Below the pieces are notes generated by a model. That model saw nothing but the letters and a program-made list of their open reading frames with translations. It did not search any database and was not told where the DNA came from. From contig VBCA01000030.1 in the NCBI GenBank assembly GCA_005881575.1, positions 1 to 61,010 on the forward strand: a DNA stretch of 61,010 nt, given 5' to 3'. Positions within the stretch are counted from its first letter, which is position 1, and each line of letters starts with the position of its first letter. The position numbers and the translations under genes were made by a program. Below are positions 7,809 through 16,297 of the stretch, one piece after another. The DNA is from Betaproteobacteria bacterium. Lineage in GTDB: Bacteria; Pseudomonadota; Gammaproteobacteria; Burkholderiales; SG8-39.

Positions 7809-8798
7809 ATGAAACGGCGTGACGTGCTCCAAGCCGGCGTCGCCGCAGCGCTCGCTGCGGCTGCGCCGCTGCGCAATGCGTTTGCCCAGCAGAAAACGGT
7901 GTGGAAGGCGGCCGACGTGCATCCGCTCGGCTATCCGACGGTCGAAGCCGTGGTGCGCATGGGCAAGAAGATCGAGACCGCGACCGGCGGCCGCATCTCG
8001 CTGCAGATGTATCCCTTGATGCAGCTCGGAGGCGAGAAAGAGATGATCGAGCAGGCGCAGCTCGGCGCTCTGCAGCTCGCGCGCATTTCGGTCGGCCCCA
8101 TGGGCCCGGTGGTGGACGAGCTCAATGTCTTCAACCTCCCGTTCATCTTCCGCGACGAGGGACACATGCGAAAGGTGATCGACGGGCCGATCGGCGACGA
8201 GCTGCTCGGCCACATCAGCGCCAATCCCAACACGCGCCTGGTCGCGCTGTGCTGGATGGACGCCGGCACGCGCAACGTCTACTCCAACAAGCCGGTCAGG
8301 GCGCCCGCGGACCTGAAAGGCATGAAGATCCGCATGATGGGCAATCCGATCTTCGTCGAGACCATGAATGCCATGGGCGGCAACGGCGTCGCGATGGGCT
8401 TCGACCAGCTCTTCTCGGCGCTGCAGACCGGCGTGGTGGACGGCGCGGAGAACAATCCGCCCACCCTGCTCGCGCAGAATCACAACCAGGTGAGCAAGGT
8501 CTACAGCCTGACCGGCCACCTCATCATCCCCGAGATCCTGGTGTTCTCCAAGCGCACCTGGGACACGCTCTCCAGGGCGGACCAGGACCTGCTGAGGAAG
8601 GTCGCACGCGAGGCCCAGACGGAGGAGCGCGGGCTGTGGGACAAGATGGTCGCCGAGTCCACGCAGAAGCTCAAGGCCGCCGGCATGCAGTTCGTCGACA
8701 CCGACAAGAAGGCGTTCTACGAGGCCACGCGGCCGATCCGCGAGAAGTACGGCTCGAAGCACGTCGCGCTGATCAAGAGAATCGAAGACACGAAGTAG
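7809..8798 (+). CDS. TRAP transporter substrate-binding protein (DctP family), system 1
   Basis: The protein has 329 residues. The start is the ATG at 7809 after AAAGGAG; upstream in-frame codons are ignored. The N-terminus K-R-R-D-V-L-Q followed by an Ala-rich core is a good Tat-type signal, as in many DctP proteins. Hallmarks include K-I-R-M-M-G-N-P near residue 175, which holds the ligand-pairing Arg, and the 'Q-T-G-V-V-D-G-A-E-N-N' loop near 215 with the family's conserved Asn. It binds an organic acid, probably a sugar acid given the divergent dehydrogenases. It heads the first TRAP operon. Confidence 0.92.
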   Translation: MKRRDVLQAGVAAALAAAAPLRNAFAQQKTVWKAADVHPLGYPTVEAVVRMGKKIETATGGRISLQMYPLMQLGGEKEMIEQAQLGALQLARISVGPMGPVVDELNVFNLPFIFRDEGHMRKVIDGPIGDELLGHISANPNTRLVALCWMDAGTRNVYSNKPVRAPADLKGMKIRMMGNPIFVETMNAMGGNGVAMGFDQLFSALQTGVVDGAENNPPTLLAQNHNQVSKVYSLTGHLIIPEILVFSKRTWDTLSRADQDLLRKVAREAQTEERGLWDKMVAESTQKLKAAGMQFVDTDKKAFYEATRPIREKYGSKHVALIKRIEDTK

Positions 8799-8823
8799 GG
8801 ACGGGGCCGGTCCGGGGAGGGGT

Positions 8824-8851
8824 AACGGGGGAACCGTGAGGTTCTCCCGTT
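8824..8851 (+). promoter_or_regulatory. GNRA-capped stem-loop between SBP and dctQ
   Basis: A 12-bp stem (one G-U pair) is capped by a GTGA tetraloop, which is GNRA type. It ends 4 nt before the DctQ start. The only Shine-Dalgarno-like GAGG for DctQ spans loop and 3' arm (8838-8841), so the stem would hide it. There is no T-run. It may limit permease translation or protect the 3' end of the SBP message. Confidence 0.6.
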
Positions 8852-8855
8852 CGTC

Positions 8856-9374
8856 ATGAGAGCACGCTACGCGCACGCGATGGAGAGACTGTACCTCGCT
8901 TGCGTGGGGATCTCCGGGCTCGCCCTCATCGTGATCACGCTCGTCATCCCCTACGGGGTGTTCATGCGCTACGCGATGAATTCGGCGGCGAGCTGGCCCG
9001 AGCCGCTCGCCGTGTTGCTGATGGTCCTGTTCTCGTTCGTCGGCGGCGCGGCGGTATACCGCGCCAACCTGCACATGGCGGTGGTCGCGCTCCTTGAAGC
9101 GGTGAACGAAAGAACGCGCAAGGCGCTGCTCGCGCTGGTCGATCTGTGCATGCTCGCCACCGCCTTGTTCATGCTCGGCTACGGCGGCCACCTCGTCGTG
9201 GTGACCTGGCACCAGGTCATCGCCGAGTTTCCCGGCCTGTCGGTCGGCATCACCTACCTGCCGATCCCCGTCGGAGGCCTGATCACGGTGCTCTTCATCG
9301 TCGAGCGCGTCTGGTGCGGCGAGCCCCCGCGCACCTCGATCATGTACAGCGACCAGCCGCAGGACCTGGAGTAG
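8856..9374 (+). CDS. TRAP small permease subunit (DctQ family), system 1
   Basis: The protein has 172 residues and four predicted membrane segments (about 17-37, 50-68, 90-112 and 130-150), the standard DctQ layout. The W-P-E-P segment after helix 1 matches the family's W-x-E-E motif with the second Glu replaced. It forms the membrane complex with DctM, whose gene begins 3 nt downstream. The start sits directly after the stem-loop at 8824-8851; an alternative ATG at 8880 has no better ribosome-binding site. Confidence 0.88.
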   Translation: MRARYAHAMERLYLACVGISGLALIVITLVIPYGVFMRYAMNSAASWPEPLAVLLMVLFSFVGGAAVYRANLHMAVVALLEAVNERTRKALLALVDLCMLATALFMLGYGGHLVVVTWHQVIAEFPGLSVGITYLPIPVGGLITVLFIVERVWCGEPPRTSIMYSDQPQDLE

Positions 9375-9377
9375 CGC

Positions 9378-10661
9378 GTGGACATCCTCATCCTGCTGGC
9401 GGTGTTCACCGTTCTTTGCGCGATCGGAGTCCCGGTCGCGTACTCGCTCGGCCTCTCCGCGCTCGTCGCGGCGCTGTGGATCGACATCCCCCTCGAAGCC
9501 GTCATGCTCAAGATCTCCGACGGCGTGGACAATTTCTCGCTGCTCGCCATCCCCTTCTTCGTGCTCGCCGGCGCGATCATGGCCGAAGGCGGCATGGCGC
9601 GGCGCTTGGTGAACCTCGCGCGCGTCTTCGTCGGCTGGATCCGCGGCGGCCTCGCGCTCGTCAACATCGTCGCCTCGACCCTGTTCGGCTGCATCTCGGG
9701 CTCGTCGGTGGCCGACACCGCCTCGATCGGCTCGGTGATGATTCCCGAGATGATCAAGCGCGGCTACCCGCGCGTGTTCGCGACCAACATCACCATCTGC
9801 GGCTCGGTGCAGGCGATCGTGCTCCCGCCCTCGCACAACTCGGTGATCTACTCGATCGCGGCGGGCGGCACCATCTCGATCGCGCACCTGTTCATGGCCG
9901 GAATCTTCCCGGGCCTCCTCTTCGGCCTGTGCCTCGTCGTGCTGGTGCTCGTGATCGCGAGGAAGCGCAACTTCCCCCGGGGCGAGCCGATCTCGCTGCG
10001 CGATTCCCTGAAGATCGCGCTCGACTCCGTCTGGGGCCTGGTCACCATCGTCATCATCCTTGGAGGCATCCTGTCGGGGGTCTTCACGGCCACCGAGTCG
10101 GCGGCCGTCGCCTGCATCTACGCGTTCCTCGTGACGATGTTCGTCTACCGCGACTGCAAGTGGAGCCAGCTTCCGCACTTGATCCACCGGACGGTCAAGA
10201 CGGTGGCGATGGTGATGATGCTGATCGGCTTCTCCGTGGCGTTCGGCTACCTCATGGCGCTGATGCAGCTGCCGGCCAAGGCGACCGCGTTCTTCCTCAC
10301 GCTCACCGACAACAAGTACGTGATGCTGCTGCTCATCAACATCCTCCTGCTCGCGCTCGGCACTTTCATGGATCTCGCGCCGATGCTGCTCATCTGCACC
10401 CCGATCCTGCTGCCGATGATGATCAAGCTGGGCGTCGACCCGGTGCATTTCGGAATGATCATGCTGATCAACCTCGGAATCGGCCTCATCACCCCGCCGG
10501 TAGGACCGACCCTCTTCGTCGGCTGCGCCATCGGCAAGGTGACGATCGAGCAGGTGTCGAAGGAGCTGTGGCCGTTCTACGGCGCCATGTGCGCGGCGCT
10601 GCTGATCATCACCTACGTGCCGGCGATCTCGCTCTGGCTGCCCAGCCTTCTCAAACTTTGA
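9378..10661 (+). CDS. TRAP large permease subunit (DctM family), system 1
   Basis: The protein has 427 residues with about a dozen hydrophobic helices. Typical segments are I-P-F-F-V-L-A-G (about residue 55), G-S-S-V-A-D-T-A-S-I-G (about 110), L-P-P-S-H-N (about 150), F-T-A-T-E-S-A-A (about 235) and I-T-P-P-V-G-P near the C-terminus. It is the sodium-coupled translocation subunit. The start is a GTG 3 nt after the DctQ stop. The SBP of a second TRAP system follows 33 nt later, so the two systems may be transcribed together. Confidence 0.92.
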   Translation: MDILILLAVFTVLCAIGVPVAYSLGLSALVAALWIDIPLEAVMLKISDGVDNFSLLAIPFFVLAGAIMAEGGMARRLVNLARVFVGWIRGGLALVNIVASTLFGCISGSSVADTASIGSVMIPEMIKRGYPRVFATNITICGSVQAIVLPPSHNSVIYSIAAGGTISIAHLFMAGIFPGLLFGLCLVVLVLVIARKRNFPRGEPISLRDSLKIALDSVWGLVTIVIILGGILSGVFTATESAAVACIYAFLVTMFVYRDCKWSQLPHLIHRTVKTVAMVMMLIGFSVAFGYLMALMQLPAKATAFFLTLTDNKYVMLLLINILLLALGTFMDLAPMLLICTPILLPMMIKLGVDPVHFGMIMLINLGIGLITPPVGPTLFVGCAIGKVTIEQVSKELWPFYGAMCAALLIITYVPAISLWLPSLLKL

Positions 10662-10694
10662 TACGCTCGTAACCGTCAATCGATGGAGGAACCC

Positions 10695-11669
10695 ATGCTC
10701 GCCACACGCAGGCTCGCCCTCGCCCTCGTCCTCGCCCTCGCCGCGCCGTCCGCGGCGCTTTCGCAGCAGAAGCTCAAGTTCGCGCACGTATACGAAACCT
10801 CCGAGCCCTACCACGCCTGGGCCCTGTGGGCGGCGGGCGAGATCGCCAAGCGCACCGGCAACCGCTACACCATGGATGTGTTCCCCGCGTCCTCGCTCGG
10901 CAACGAGACCCAGATCAACCAGTCGCTGTCGCTGGGCACGGTGGACATGATCTACACCGGCCAAGCTTTCGCCGCGCGCATCTATCCGCCGCTGGGGATC
11001 GGCGGCGCGCCCTACATGTTCCGCGACTTCGACCACTGGAAGAAATACGCCGAGAGCGCGGTGCTCCACGACCTCGAGGAGGCCTACTACAAGAAGGGCG
11101 GCAACAAGCCGATCGCGGCCGTCTACTACGGCGTGCGCCACACCACCGCGAACAAGCCGATCGTCCGGCCCGAGGACATGAAGGGCCTCAAGTTGCGCGT
11201 GCCGGACGCTCCGCTCTACATCATGTACCCGAAGGTGGTCGGCGCCAATGCGACGCCCATAGCCTTTGCCGAGGTCTACCTCGCGCTGCAGAACGGCACG
11301 GTGGACGCGCAGGAGAACCCCCTGCCGACCATCTTCGCGAAGAAATTCTACGAGGTGCAGTCGCACATCAACCTCACCGGCCACATCACCGAGATGCTGT
11401 TCGTCATCGTCAGCGGCCCGCTGTGGAGCCGGCTCTCCCTGGGCGAGCGCGAGGTATTCCAGGACGTGTTCCGCGAGGCCTGCGCCAAGGCAACCGCCGA
11501 GATCGCCGCGTCGGAGATCCGGCTGGTCGACGAATTCGCGAAGAAATACGGCAAGACCGTGGTGAAATCGGATCGCGCCGCCTTCAAGCGGGCGTTCGCG
11601 AAATTCCTCGTCGGCCCGGATGTCGCCTGGGACAAGGCGCTCTACGACAAGGTGCAGGCTCTGAAGTGA
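10695..11669 (+). CDS. TRAP transporter substrate-binding protein, system 2
   Basis: The protein has 324 residues from the ATG at 10695 after GGAGGAA; an in-frame ATG at 10683 lies upstream of the ribosome-binding site. A Sec signal peptide ends near A-A-L-S-Q. It belongs to the DctP fold but to a different branch from system 1: the ligand region reads L-R-V-P-D-A-P and N-G-T-V-D-A-Q-E-N-P, the latter matching the C4-dicarboxylate type loop. DctQ and DctM genes follow, making a complete second transporter. Confidence 0.92.
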   Translation: MLATRRLALALVLALAAPSAALSQQKLKFAHVYETSEPYHAWALWAAGEIAKRTGNRYTMDVFPASSLGNETQINQSLSLGTVDMIYTGQAFAARIYPPLGIGGAPYMFRDFDHWKKYAESAVLHDLEEAYYKKGGNKPIAAVYYGVRHTTANKPIVRPEDMKGLKLRVPDAPLYIMYPKVVGANATPIAFAEVYLALQNGTVDAQENPLPTIFAKKFYEVQSHINLTGHITEMLFVIVSGPLWSRLSLGEREVFQDVFREACAKATAEIAASEIRLVDEFAKKYGKTVVKSDRAAFKRAFAKFLVGPDVAWDKALYDKVQALK

Positions 11670-11693
11670 CCGTCCGCGGGAGCGCGGGCGGTC
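11668..11693 (+). promoter_or_regulatory. Stem-loop at the end of the SBP gene, system 2
   Basis: An 11-bp stem (one G-T wobble) with a GGAG loop starts inside the SBP stop codon. It has no T-run. It corresponds in position to the hairpins at 8824 and 27648 in the other two TRAP operons, and probably stabilises the SBP message or attenuates read-through. Confidence 0.55.
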
Positions 11694-11767
11694 ATCCTGA
11701 GCGCAGCGAAGGATCTGCTTTTTGCTGCCAGAAAAGCAGATTCTTCGGGCTGCGCCCTCAGAATGAC
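11691..11767. repeat. Dispersed palindromic intergenic repeat (GTCATTCTGAG type)
   Basis: The outer arms are GTCATCCTGAGCGCAGCGAA and its inverted, slightly diverged partner ending CTCAGAATGAC; the inner arms are ATCTGCTTTT and AAAAGCAGAT. The whole unit folds into one long hairpin. I recognise this as the widespread short palindromic intergenic repeat read as GTCATTCTGAG...GAATCT in many genomes. Its right end carries the ATG used as the DctQ start at 11763. Confidence 0.8.
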
Positions 11768-12329
11768 ATCTGATTTTGAAGACCACGTCCTCGGCGCGGA
11801 CGGCCGCTTCCACGCCGTCGATGGGGAAGTCCGGCTCTCGCTCTACGGCTGGGAGGACTGGATCGTCCTCGCGGTGTTCTGGATTCTCGCTTGCGTCGTC
11901 TTCTACCAGGTCTTCACGCGCTACGTCCTCAACGACGCGGCCGGCTGGACCGAGGAGATCGCCCGCTACCTGCTCATCGCCGTGACCTTCCTCGGCGGCG
12001 CGATGGCGGTGCGACGCAACACGCACATCCAGGTGGATTTCGTCTACCGCTTCCTTCCGCGCGCGGCGGGACGCGTCCTGTCCCTCCTCGTCGACGCCGT
12101 GCGCGCCGCTTTCTTCGGCTACGCGGTGTGGCTGACCTGGCTGCTGATGGACCGGATCGGGTCGCAGAGGATGGCGGTCGTCGAGCTGCCCATCGGCCTG
12201 GTGTTCGGCGCGATGCTCATCGGGTTTGCGCTCATGTTCGGCCGCGCGCTGCAGGTCGCATGGCATCACTGGCGCCGGGGCTACAGCGCGCTCGAGCGCT
12301 CCGACGTGCTCCAGGAGGACAAGGCTTGA
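11763..12329 (+). CDS. TRAP small permease subunit (DctQ family), system 2
   Basis: The protein has 188 residues with four membrane helices and the W-T-E-E motif (about residue 60) of intact DctQ proteins. About 25 residues precede the first helix, longer than usual. The start ATG lies inside the terminal arm of the palindromic repeat at 11691-11767, so insertion of the repeat may have replaced the original start and leader. No other ATG, GTG or TTG lies in frame before the first helix. The stop overlaps the next start (TTGA). Confidence 0.85.
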   Translation: MTSDFEDHVLGADGRFHAVDGEVRLSLYGWEDWIVLAVFWILACVVFYQVFTRYVLNDAAGWTEEIARYLLIAVTFLGGAMAVRRNTHIQVDFVYRFLPRAAGRVLSLLVDAVRAAFFGYAVWLTWLLMDRIGSQRMAVVELPIGLVFGAMLIGFALMFGRALQVAWHHWRRGYSALERSDVLQEDKA

Positions 12330-13600
12330 CCGCGGTGCTGCTGGTCGGGTTCATCGCGCTGATGCTCGCGGGGGTACCCGTCGCGCTGGCGATGATCGTC
12401 GCATCGCTCGCCTACGTGATGATCTCCGGCACCGTTCCGGATTTCGTCGTCATCCACCGCATGTACGGCGGCATCGATTCCTTCCCGCTGCTCGCGGTGC
12501 CCTTCTTCATCCTCGCCGGCAATCTGATGAACTCCGCCGGGATCACCAACCGCATCTACAACTTCGCCCTGGCCTTGGTCGGATGGCTGAAAGGCGGTCT
12601 CGGACACGTGAACATCGTCGGCTCGATGATCTTCGCCGGCATGTCGGGGACGGCGATCGCCGACGCCGCGGGCCTGGGGACGATCGAGATCAAGGCGATG
12701 AAGGACCACGGCTATCCGATAGATTTCTCGGTCGGCGTGACCGCGGCCTCCGCGACGCTCGGCCCCATCATTCCGCCCTCGCTGCCCTTCGTCATCTATG
12801 GAATGATGGCCGGCGTTTCCATCGGACAGCTCTTTCTCGCCGGCGTCATCCCGGGGATCGTCATGGGCCTTTTCATGATGGCGACCGTGACCTGGTACGC
12901 GCACCGGCGCCACTACGGGCGCGACACGGCGTTTTCCTGGCTGGTGCTAGTCAGCACCTTCGCCGACGCCTTCCTCGCGCTGATGACTCCGGTGATCCTG
13001 CTGGGCGGCATGACCGCGGGCATTTTCACCCCGACCGAGGGCGCGATCGTCGCCTCGGCCTATGCCCTCGCCCTGGGGCTCGTCTGGTACCGCAGCCTCG
13101 ACTTGAAGATGCTCGTGAAGATCTCGATGGACACGATCGAGACGACGGCCACCGTGCTCCTCATCGTCGCGGCTGCGTCGATTTTCGGGTGGCTGCTCAC
13201 CGTCACGCGCGTGACCGACGCGGTCGCGGCCTGGGTGCTCGCCTTTACGCACACGCCCTGGGTGTTCCTGCTTCTCGCGAACGTGCTGATGCTCGCGATC
13301 GGCTGCTTCCTCGAGCCGGTGGCGGCGATCACGCTGCTCGTGCCCATCCTCGTCCCGATCTGCAAGACCCTCGGCATCGACCTCGTCCACTTCGGACTGG
13401 TGATGGTGCTCAATCTCATGATCGGCCTGCTGCACCCGCCGCTCGGCACGGTGCTGTTCGTCCTGTCGCGCACCGCGAAGCTCTCGGTGGAGCGCACGAC
13501 CATGGCGATACTGCCCTGGCTCGTCCCGCTTCTCGCCGCGCTCGTCGTGTGCACCTACGTCCCCGAGATCGTGCTGTGGCTGCCGCGGCAGTTTTTCTAG
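12326..13600 (+). CDS. TRAP large permease subunit (DctM family), system 2
   Basis: The protein has 424 residues. The start is a TTG overlapping the DctQ stop (TTGA at 12326-12329) with CAGGAGG upstream. DctM hallmarks are present: V-P-F-F-I-L-A-G, G-M-S-G-T-A-I-A-D-A-A-G-L-G, I-I-P-P-S-L-P, F-T-P-T-E-G-A and H-P-P-L-G-T near the end. The gene ends 12 nt before a fragment of a DenD-like gene, so the original operon probably continued into a sugar-acid dehydrogenase. Confidence 0.9.
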   Translation: MTAVLLVGFIALMLAGVPVALAMIVASLAYVMISGTVPDFVVIHRMYGGIDSFPLLAVPFFILAGNLMNSAGITNRIYNFALALVGWLKGGLGHVNIVGSMIFAGMSGTAIADAAGLGTIEIKAMKDHGYPIDFSVGVTAASATLGPIIPPSLPFVIYGMMAGVSIGQLFLAGVIPGIVMGLFMMATVTWYAHRRHYGRDTAFSWLVLVSTFADAFLALMTPVILLGGMTAGIFTPTEGAIVASAYALALGLVWYRSLDLKMLVKISMDTIETTATVLLIVAAASIFGWLLTVTRVTDAVAAWVLAFTHTPWVFLLLANVLMLAIGCFLEPVAAITLLVPILVPICKTLGIDLVHFGLVMVLNLMIGLLHPPLGTVLFVLSRTAKLSVERTTMAILPWLVPLLAALVVCTYVPEIVLWLPRQFF

Positions 13601-13612
13601 AGAGCTCCCGAC

Positions 13613-13759
13613 ATGAAAATCGTCATAACCGCAGGCGGCGGGTTCATCGGCTTCAAGCTCGCCAAGGCATTGCTCGCCCGGGCAGAGGAGAGGTCCGTCA
13701 GTGACGGCCTGGCAACAAAACAGCCGCCCACTGAAGTTTTGTTAGGCCGCCTGCTATAA
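13613..13759 (+). pseudogene. 5' fragment of a DenD-like NAD-dependent dehydrogenase gene
   Basis: The reading frame starts M-K-I-V-I-T-A-G-G-G-F-I-G and follows the N-terminus of the intact dehydrogenase at 35881 for about 23 codons (to near 13682), at roughly 80 percent nucleotide identity by eye. It then turns into unrelated sequence and stops at 13757-13759. About 300 residues of the enzyme are missing. This is a deletion or insertion breakpoint at the right end of the second TRAP operon. A 48-residue peptide could still be made but would have only the first part of the Rossmann fold. Confidence 0.75.
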
Positions 13760-13808
13760 GGACACGGCGCCTGCCTGACCGGGATGCAGGAGATTTCGAG
13801 GAGGAATC

Positions 13809-14801
13809 ATGACCTTCAACGTAAAGGACATAAACAGCAAACCGGAAATGACCGGGAAAGCGCTGCTCGCCGCATCCGCCGCCGTGCTTTGGGGAATTTC
13901 AGCCCCGGTGTTTGCCGATAGCCGCCAAGACAACGATTCCGATTCGGTGGATCTGACCGACTCCAGGATTTCCGGGGACTTCGACTATGGGGTCTGCCGT
14001 GGGACGAATCCGAACTGCTACCACGACTGGGTGGGAGCAGGACGGCAGAACAAAGTGCTCGTATATACGCGGACGGCGGGACCCCGGCATGCGAACCTCG
14101 GGCCAGCGCTCCCCGCCGGTTTGAATCCGCCGCTCGATCCCGCCCGGCACATCGTCCAGACCAACCTCATCCGCCTGTTGAACGCGGAAGGGATTGCGGT
14201 GGACTGGACCGAGGATGTCACCCGGGTCAGCAATCTCAACTCGTACAAGGCGGTGATCTTTGCCAGCACCAGCCGCGACGCGCTATGGAATCATTCGGTG
14301 GGAGGACAGGTCCACAACGCTTTCGGGACGGAATACAACTGGCAGTACTACGAAGGCCTGCTGGGTAACGCCAACTACTACGACCACGGCGCCTTTCAGA
14401 CCGGAGTGGTCCAGATCATCAACGACCGCGACGTTTCCACCGCCGGCCTGCCGGCGCGCTGGACTTTCAGCGACGAGTGGTACAACCTCGTGCCGTTCCC
14501 GACAAAAGTGAGATTCCTCGCGCTCGTGGACGAGGACTCCCTGGAGACGAAACACTCGGTTCACCCGGGTTTCCCGAAATTTCACCCGGTCGCGTGGTGC
14601 CAGTACTACGATGGCGGGCGGGCGTGGGTGACCACCCTGGGACACATCAACACTGCGTTCACGGCCGGTTCAGCGCTTCCCGGCGCTGCGGAATTCCAGA
14701 AAATGATCGTCGGCGGCATCAAGTCGGCGATGGGCTTGGAGCCCTTTTGCCAACCGGGCAGCCATGACAGCCACGATGACCACGACAAGGATCGCCGCTG
14801 A
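13809..14801 (+). CDS. ThuA-domain secreted protein
   Basis: The protein has 330 residues. A long N-region and a hydrophobic segment ending near V-F-A-D indicate export. The body matches ThuA-like proteins (class I glutamine-amidotransferase-like fold): V-L-V-Y-T-R-T-A-G at about residue 78, the N-L-N-S-Y-K-A-V-I-F segment, and F-H-P-V-A-W-C-Q-Y-Y-D-G-G-R with T-T-L-G-H near 270-285. The C-terminus ends in a short His/Asp-rich tail that could bind metal. ThuA proteins are linked to sugar use, but the reaction is not established. GAGGAGG precedes the start and an ELWxxDGT-repeat gene follows directly. Confidence 0.8.
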   Translation: MTFNVKDINSKPEMTGKALLAASAAVLWGISAPVFADSRQDNDSDSVDLTDSRISGDFDYGVCRGTNPNCYHDWVGAGRQNKVLVYTRTAGPRHANLGPALPAGLNPPLDPARHIVQTNLIRLLNAEGIAVDWTEDVTRVSNLNSYKAVIFASTSRDALWNHSVGGQVHNAFGTEYNWQYYEGLLGNANYYDHGAFQTGVVQIINDRDVSTAGLPARWTFSDEWYNLVPFPTKVRFLALVDEDSLETKHSVHPGFPKFHPVAWCQYYDGGRAWVTTLGHINTAFTAGSALPGAAEFQKMIVGGIKSAMGLEPFCQPGSHDSHDDHDKDRR

Positions 14802-14803
14802 GA

Positions 14804-16282
14804 TTGGAGCAGCCTCCGGGCAGCATTAAAGCGGCTATCGATCCACGACGCTCAGTCTCGGGGCGAGCTATTGGCCCCGGGATTTTTTGGGGCGTCAGCA
14901 TGCTCTGCGTGCTTGCGCCCGCAAGCGATGTGGCGGGACAGGAACAGCCCGGAACACGCCTGGTCGCCAGCTCCGAACTTGTTCAGCCCCTGTCCCCTAG
15001 CGCTCTCGCCAATGCGGGCGGGACGCTTCTTCTTGCGGCAACCGACCGCCGCATCGGTTACGAATTGTGGAAATTCGATCGCGCGCGCAACGCAACGGTT
15101 CTGATCAAGGACATCAGGCCTGGTATTCCGGGGTCCTATCCGAGCAGCATGCACGCCATTGGTGGTACGCTGTTCTTCTCTGCCGACGACGGAACCGCGG
15201 GATCCGAGCTGTGGAGAAGCGATGGCACTGCCGCTGGCACCTACCTCGTCAAGGACATCAACCCCGGACCCGCGTCCTCGACGCCGAGCTTCCTTGCGGA
15301 CGTGAACGGCGTGTTGTTTTTCGCCGCGGACGATGGCAAGCACGGATTCGAGCTATGGAGAAGCCAGGGCAGCGCGGAAAGCACCGCCCTGGTCGCCGAT
15401 ATCAATGTCGGACCCGCGGGGTCCGCGCCCCGATTCCTGACCCGCGTGGGGAGAAACCTATTCTTTGCCGCCACCGATCAAGCAGGCGGAACGGAACTCT
15501 GGGTCAGCGATGGAACGGCGAAGGGAACCCGCCGTGTGAAAGACATCCGTCTCGGACCAGAGGATTCGAGTCCTGAATCGCTGATCGATGTAAACGGAAC
15601 ACTTTTCTTCGTCGCGAACGACGGAAGACACGGGTTCGAACTCTGGAAAAGCGACGGTACCGAATCAGGAACCGTCATGGTCAAGGACATCAACAGCGGG
15701 ACGCCCAGCGCAAGGCCTCGCCACCTTGCGAATATCGGCGGGACACTGTTCTTCGCGGCCGCTGACGATGAACGCGGGGTCGAGTTGTGGAAAAGCGACG
15801 GTACCGATCGCGGTACGGTCCTCGTCAAGGACATCAATCCGGGTCGCGGCAACTCCCTTCCCAACTCTCTCGCGAACATGAACGGGACCGTGTACTTCGC
15901 CGCGACCGACGGTGTACACGGCGCGGAGCTCTGGAAGAGCGACGGCACAGAGTCCGGAACGGTGCTCGTCAAGGATATCTACCCAGGGGCAGGCAGCTCT
16001 TCGCCGGGGCACTTGACCAAAGTGGGCGACAGGATCCTTTTTTCCGCCGGTGACGGGGAGCACGGCTGGGAACTTTGGCAAAGCGACGGCAGCCCGGCAG
16101 GGACGGTCCTGCTGAAAGATCTGCGTCCCGGCAAGGCCAGCTCGTATCCCAATCGCTTTACGCAGGTCAACGACGCGCTGTTCTTCACAGCCGACGACAA
16201 TACCGGCATCGAGAGGCTGTGGAGCATCGACGCGGCGGGCGCCGTATCGACGGTGAGCGCTTTGCGTCCCGAGCCGCAATAG
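14804..16282 (+). CDS. ELWxxDGT-repeat secreted protein
   Basis: The protein has 492 residues with nine repeats of about 46 residues, each containing a G-T-L-F-F-x-A-x-D-D segment, E-L-W-x-S-D-G-T and x-V-K-D-I-x-P-G. Repeats 1 and 9 are degenerate. The regular pattern suggests a beta-propeller-like or solenoid surface protein. A hydrophobic stretch before Q-E-Q-P (about residues 26-46) is a probable signal. The start is a TTG at 14804, 2 nt after the ThuA stop; an ATG at 14897 would cut into the signal. Neighbouring internal repeats are similar enough to recombine. Confidence 0.8.
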   Translation: MEQPPGSIKAAIDPRRSVSGRAIGPGIFWGVSMLCVLAPASDVAGQEQPGTRLVASSELVQPLSPSALANAGGTLLLAATDRRIGYELWKFDRARNATVLIKDIRPGIPGSYPSSMHAIGGTLFFSADDGTAGSELWRSDGTAAGTYLVKDINPGPASSTPSFLADVNGVLFFAADDGKHGFELWRSQGSAESTALVADINVGPAGSAPRFLTRVGRNLFFAATDQAGGTELWVSDGTAKGTRRVKDIRLGPEDSSPESLIDVNGTLFFVANDGRHGFELWKSDGTESGTVMVKDINSGTPSARPRHLANIGGTLFFAAADDERGVELWKSDGTDRGTVLVKDINPGRGNSLPNSLANMNGTVYFAATDGVHGAELWKSDGTESGTVLVKDIYPGAGSSSPGHLTKVGDRILFSAGDGEHGWELWQSDGSPAGTVLLKDLRPGKASSYPNRFTQVNDALFFTADDNTGIERLWSIDAAGAVSTVSALRPEPQ

Positions 16283-16297
16283 AGAAACTAAGCCTAC

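Noticed and set aside
7380-12269. A 1629-codon open frame on the minus strand across two TRAP operons
   Set aside because: It is antisense to five clear transporter genes, is rich in His/Asp/Arg as expected from the mirror of GC-rich coding DNA, and has no recognisable domain.
14804-16282. Regular repeats in DNA as a mobile or satellite array
   Set aside because: They encode the ELWxxDGT protein repeats and diverge mainly at third positions.
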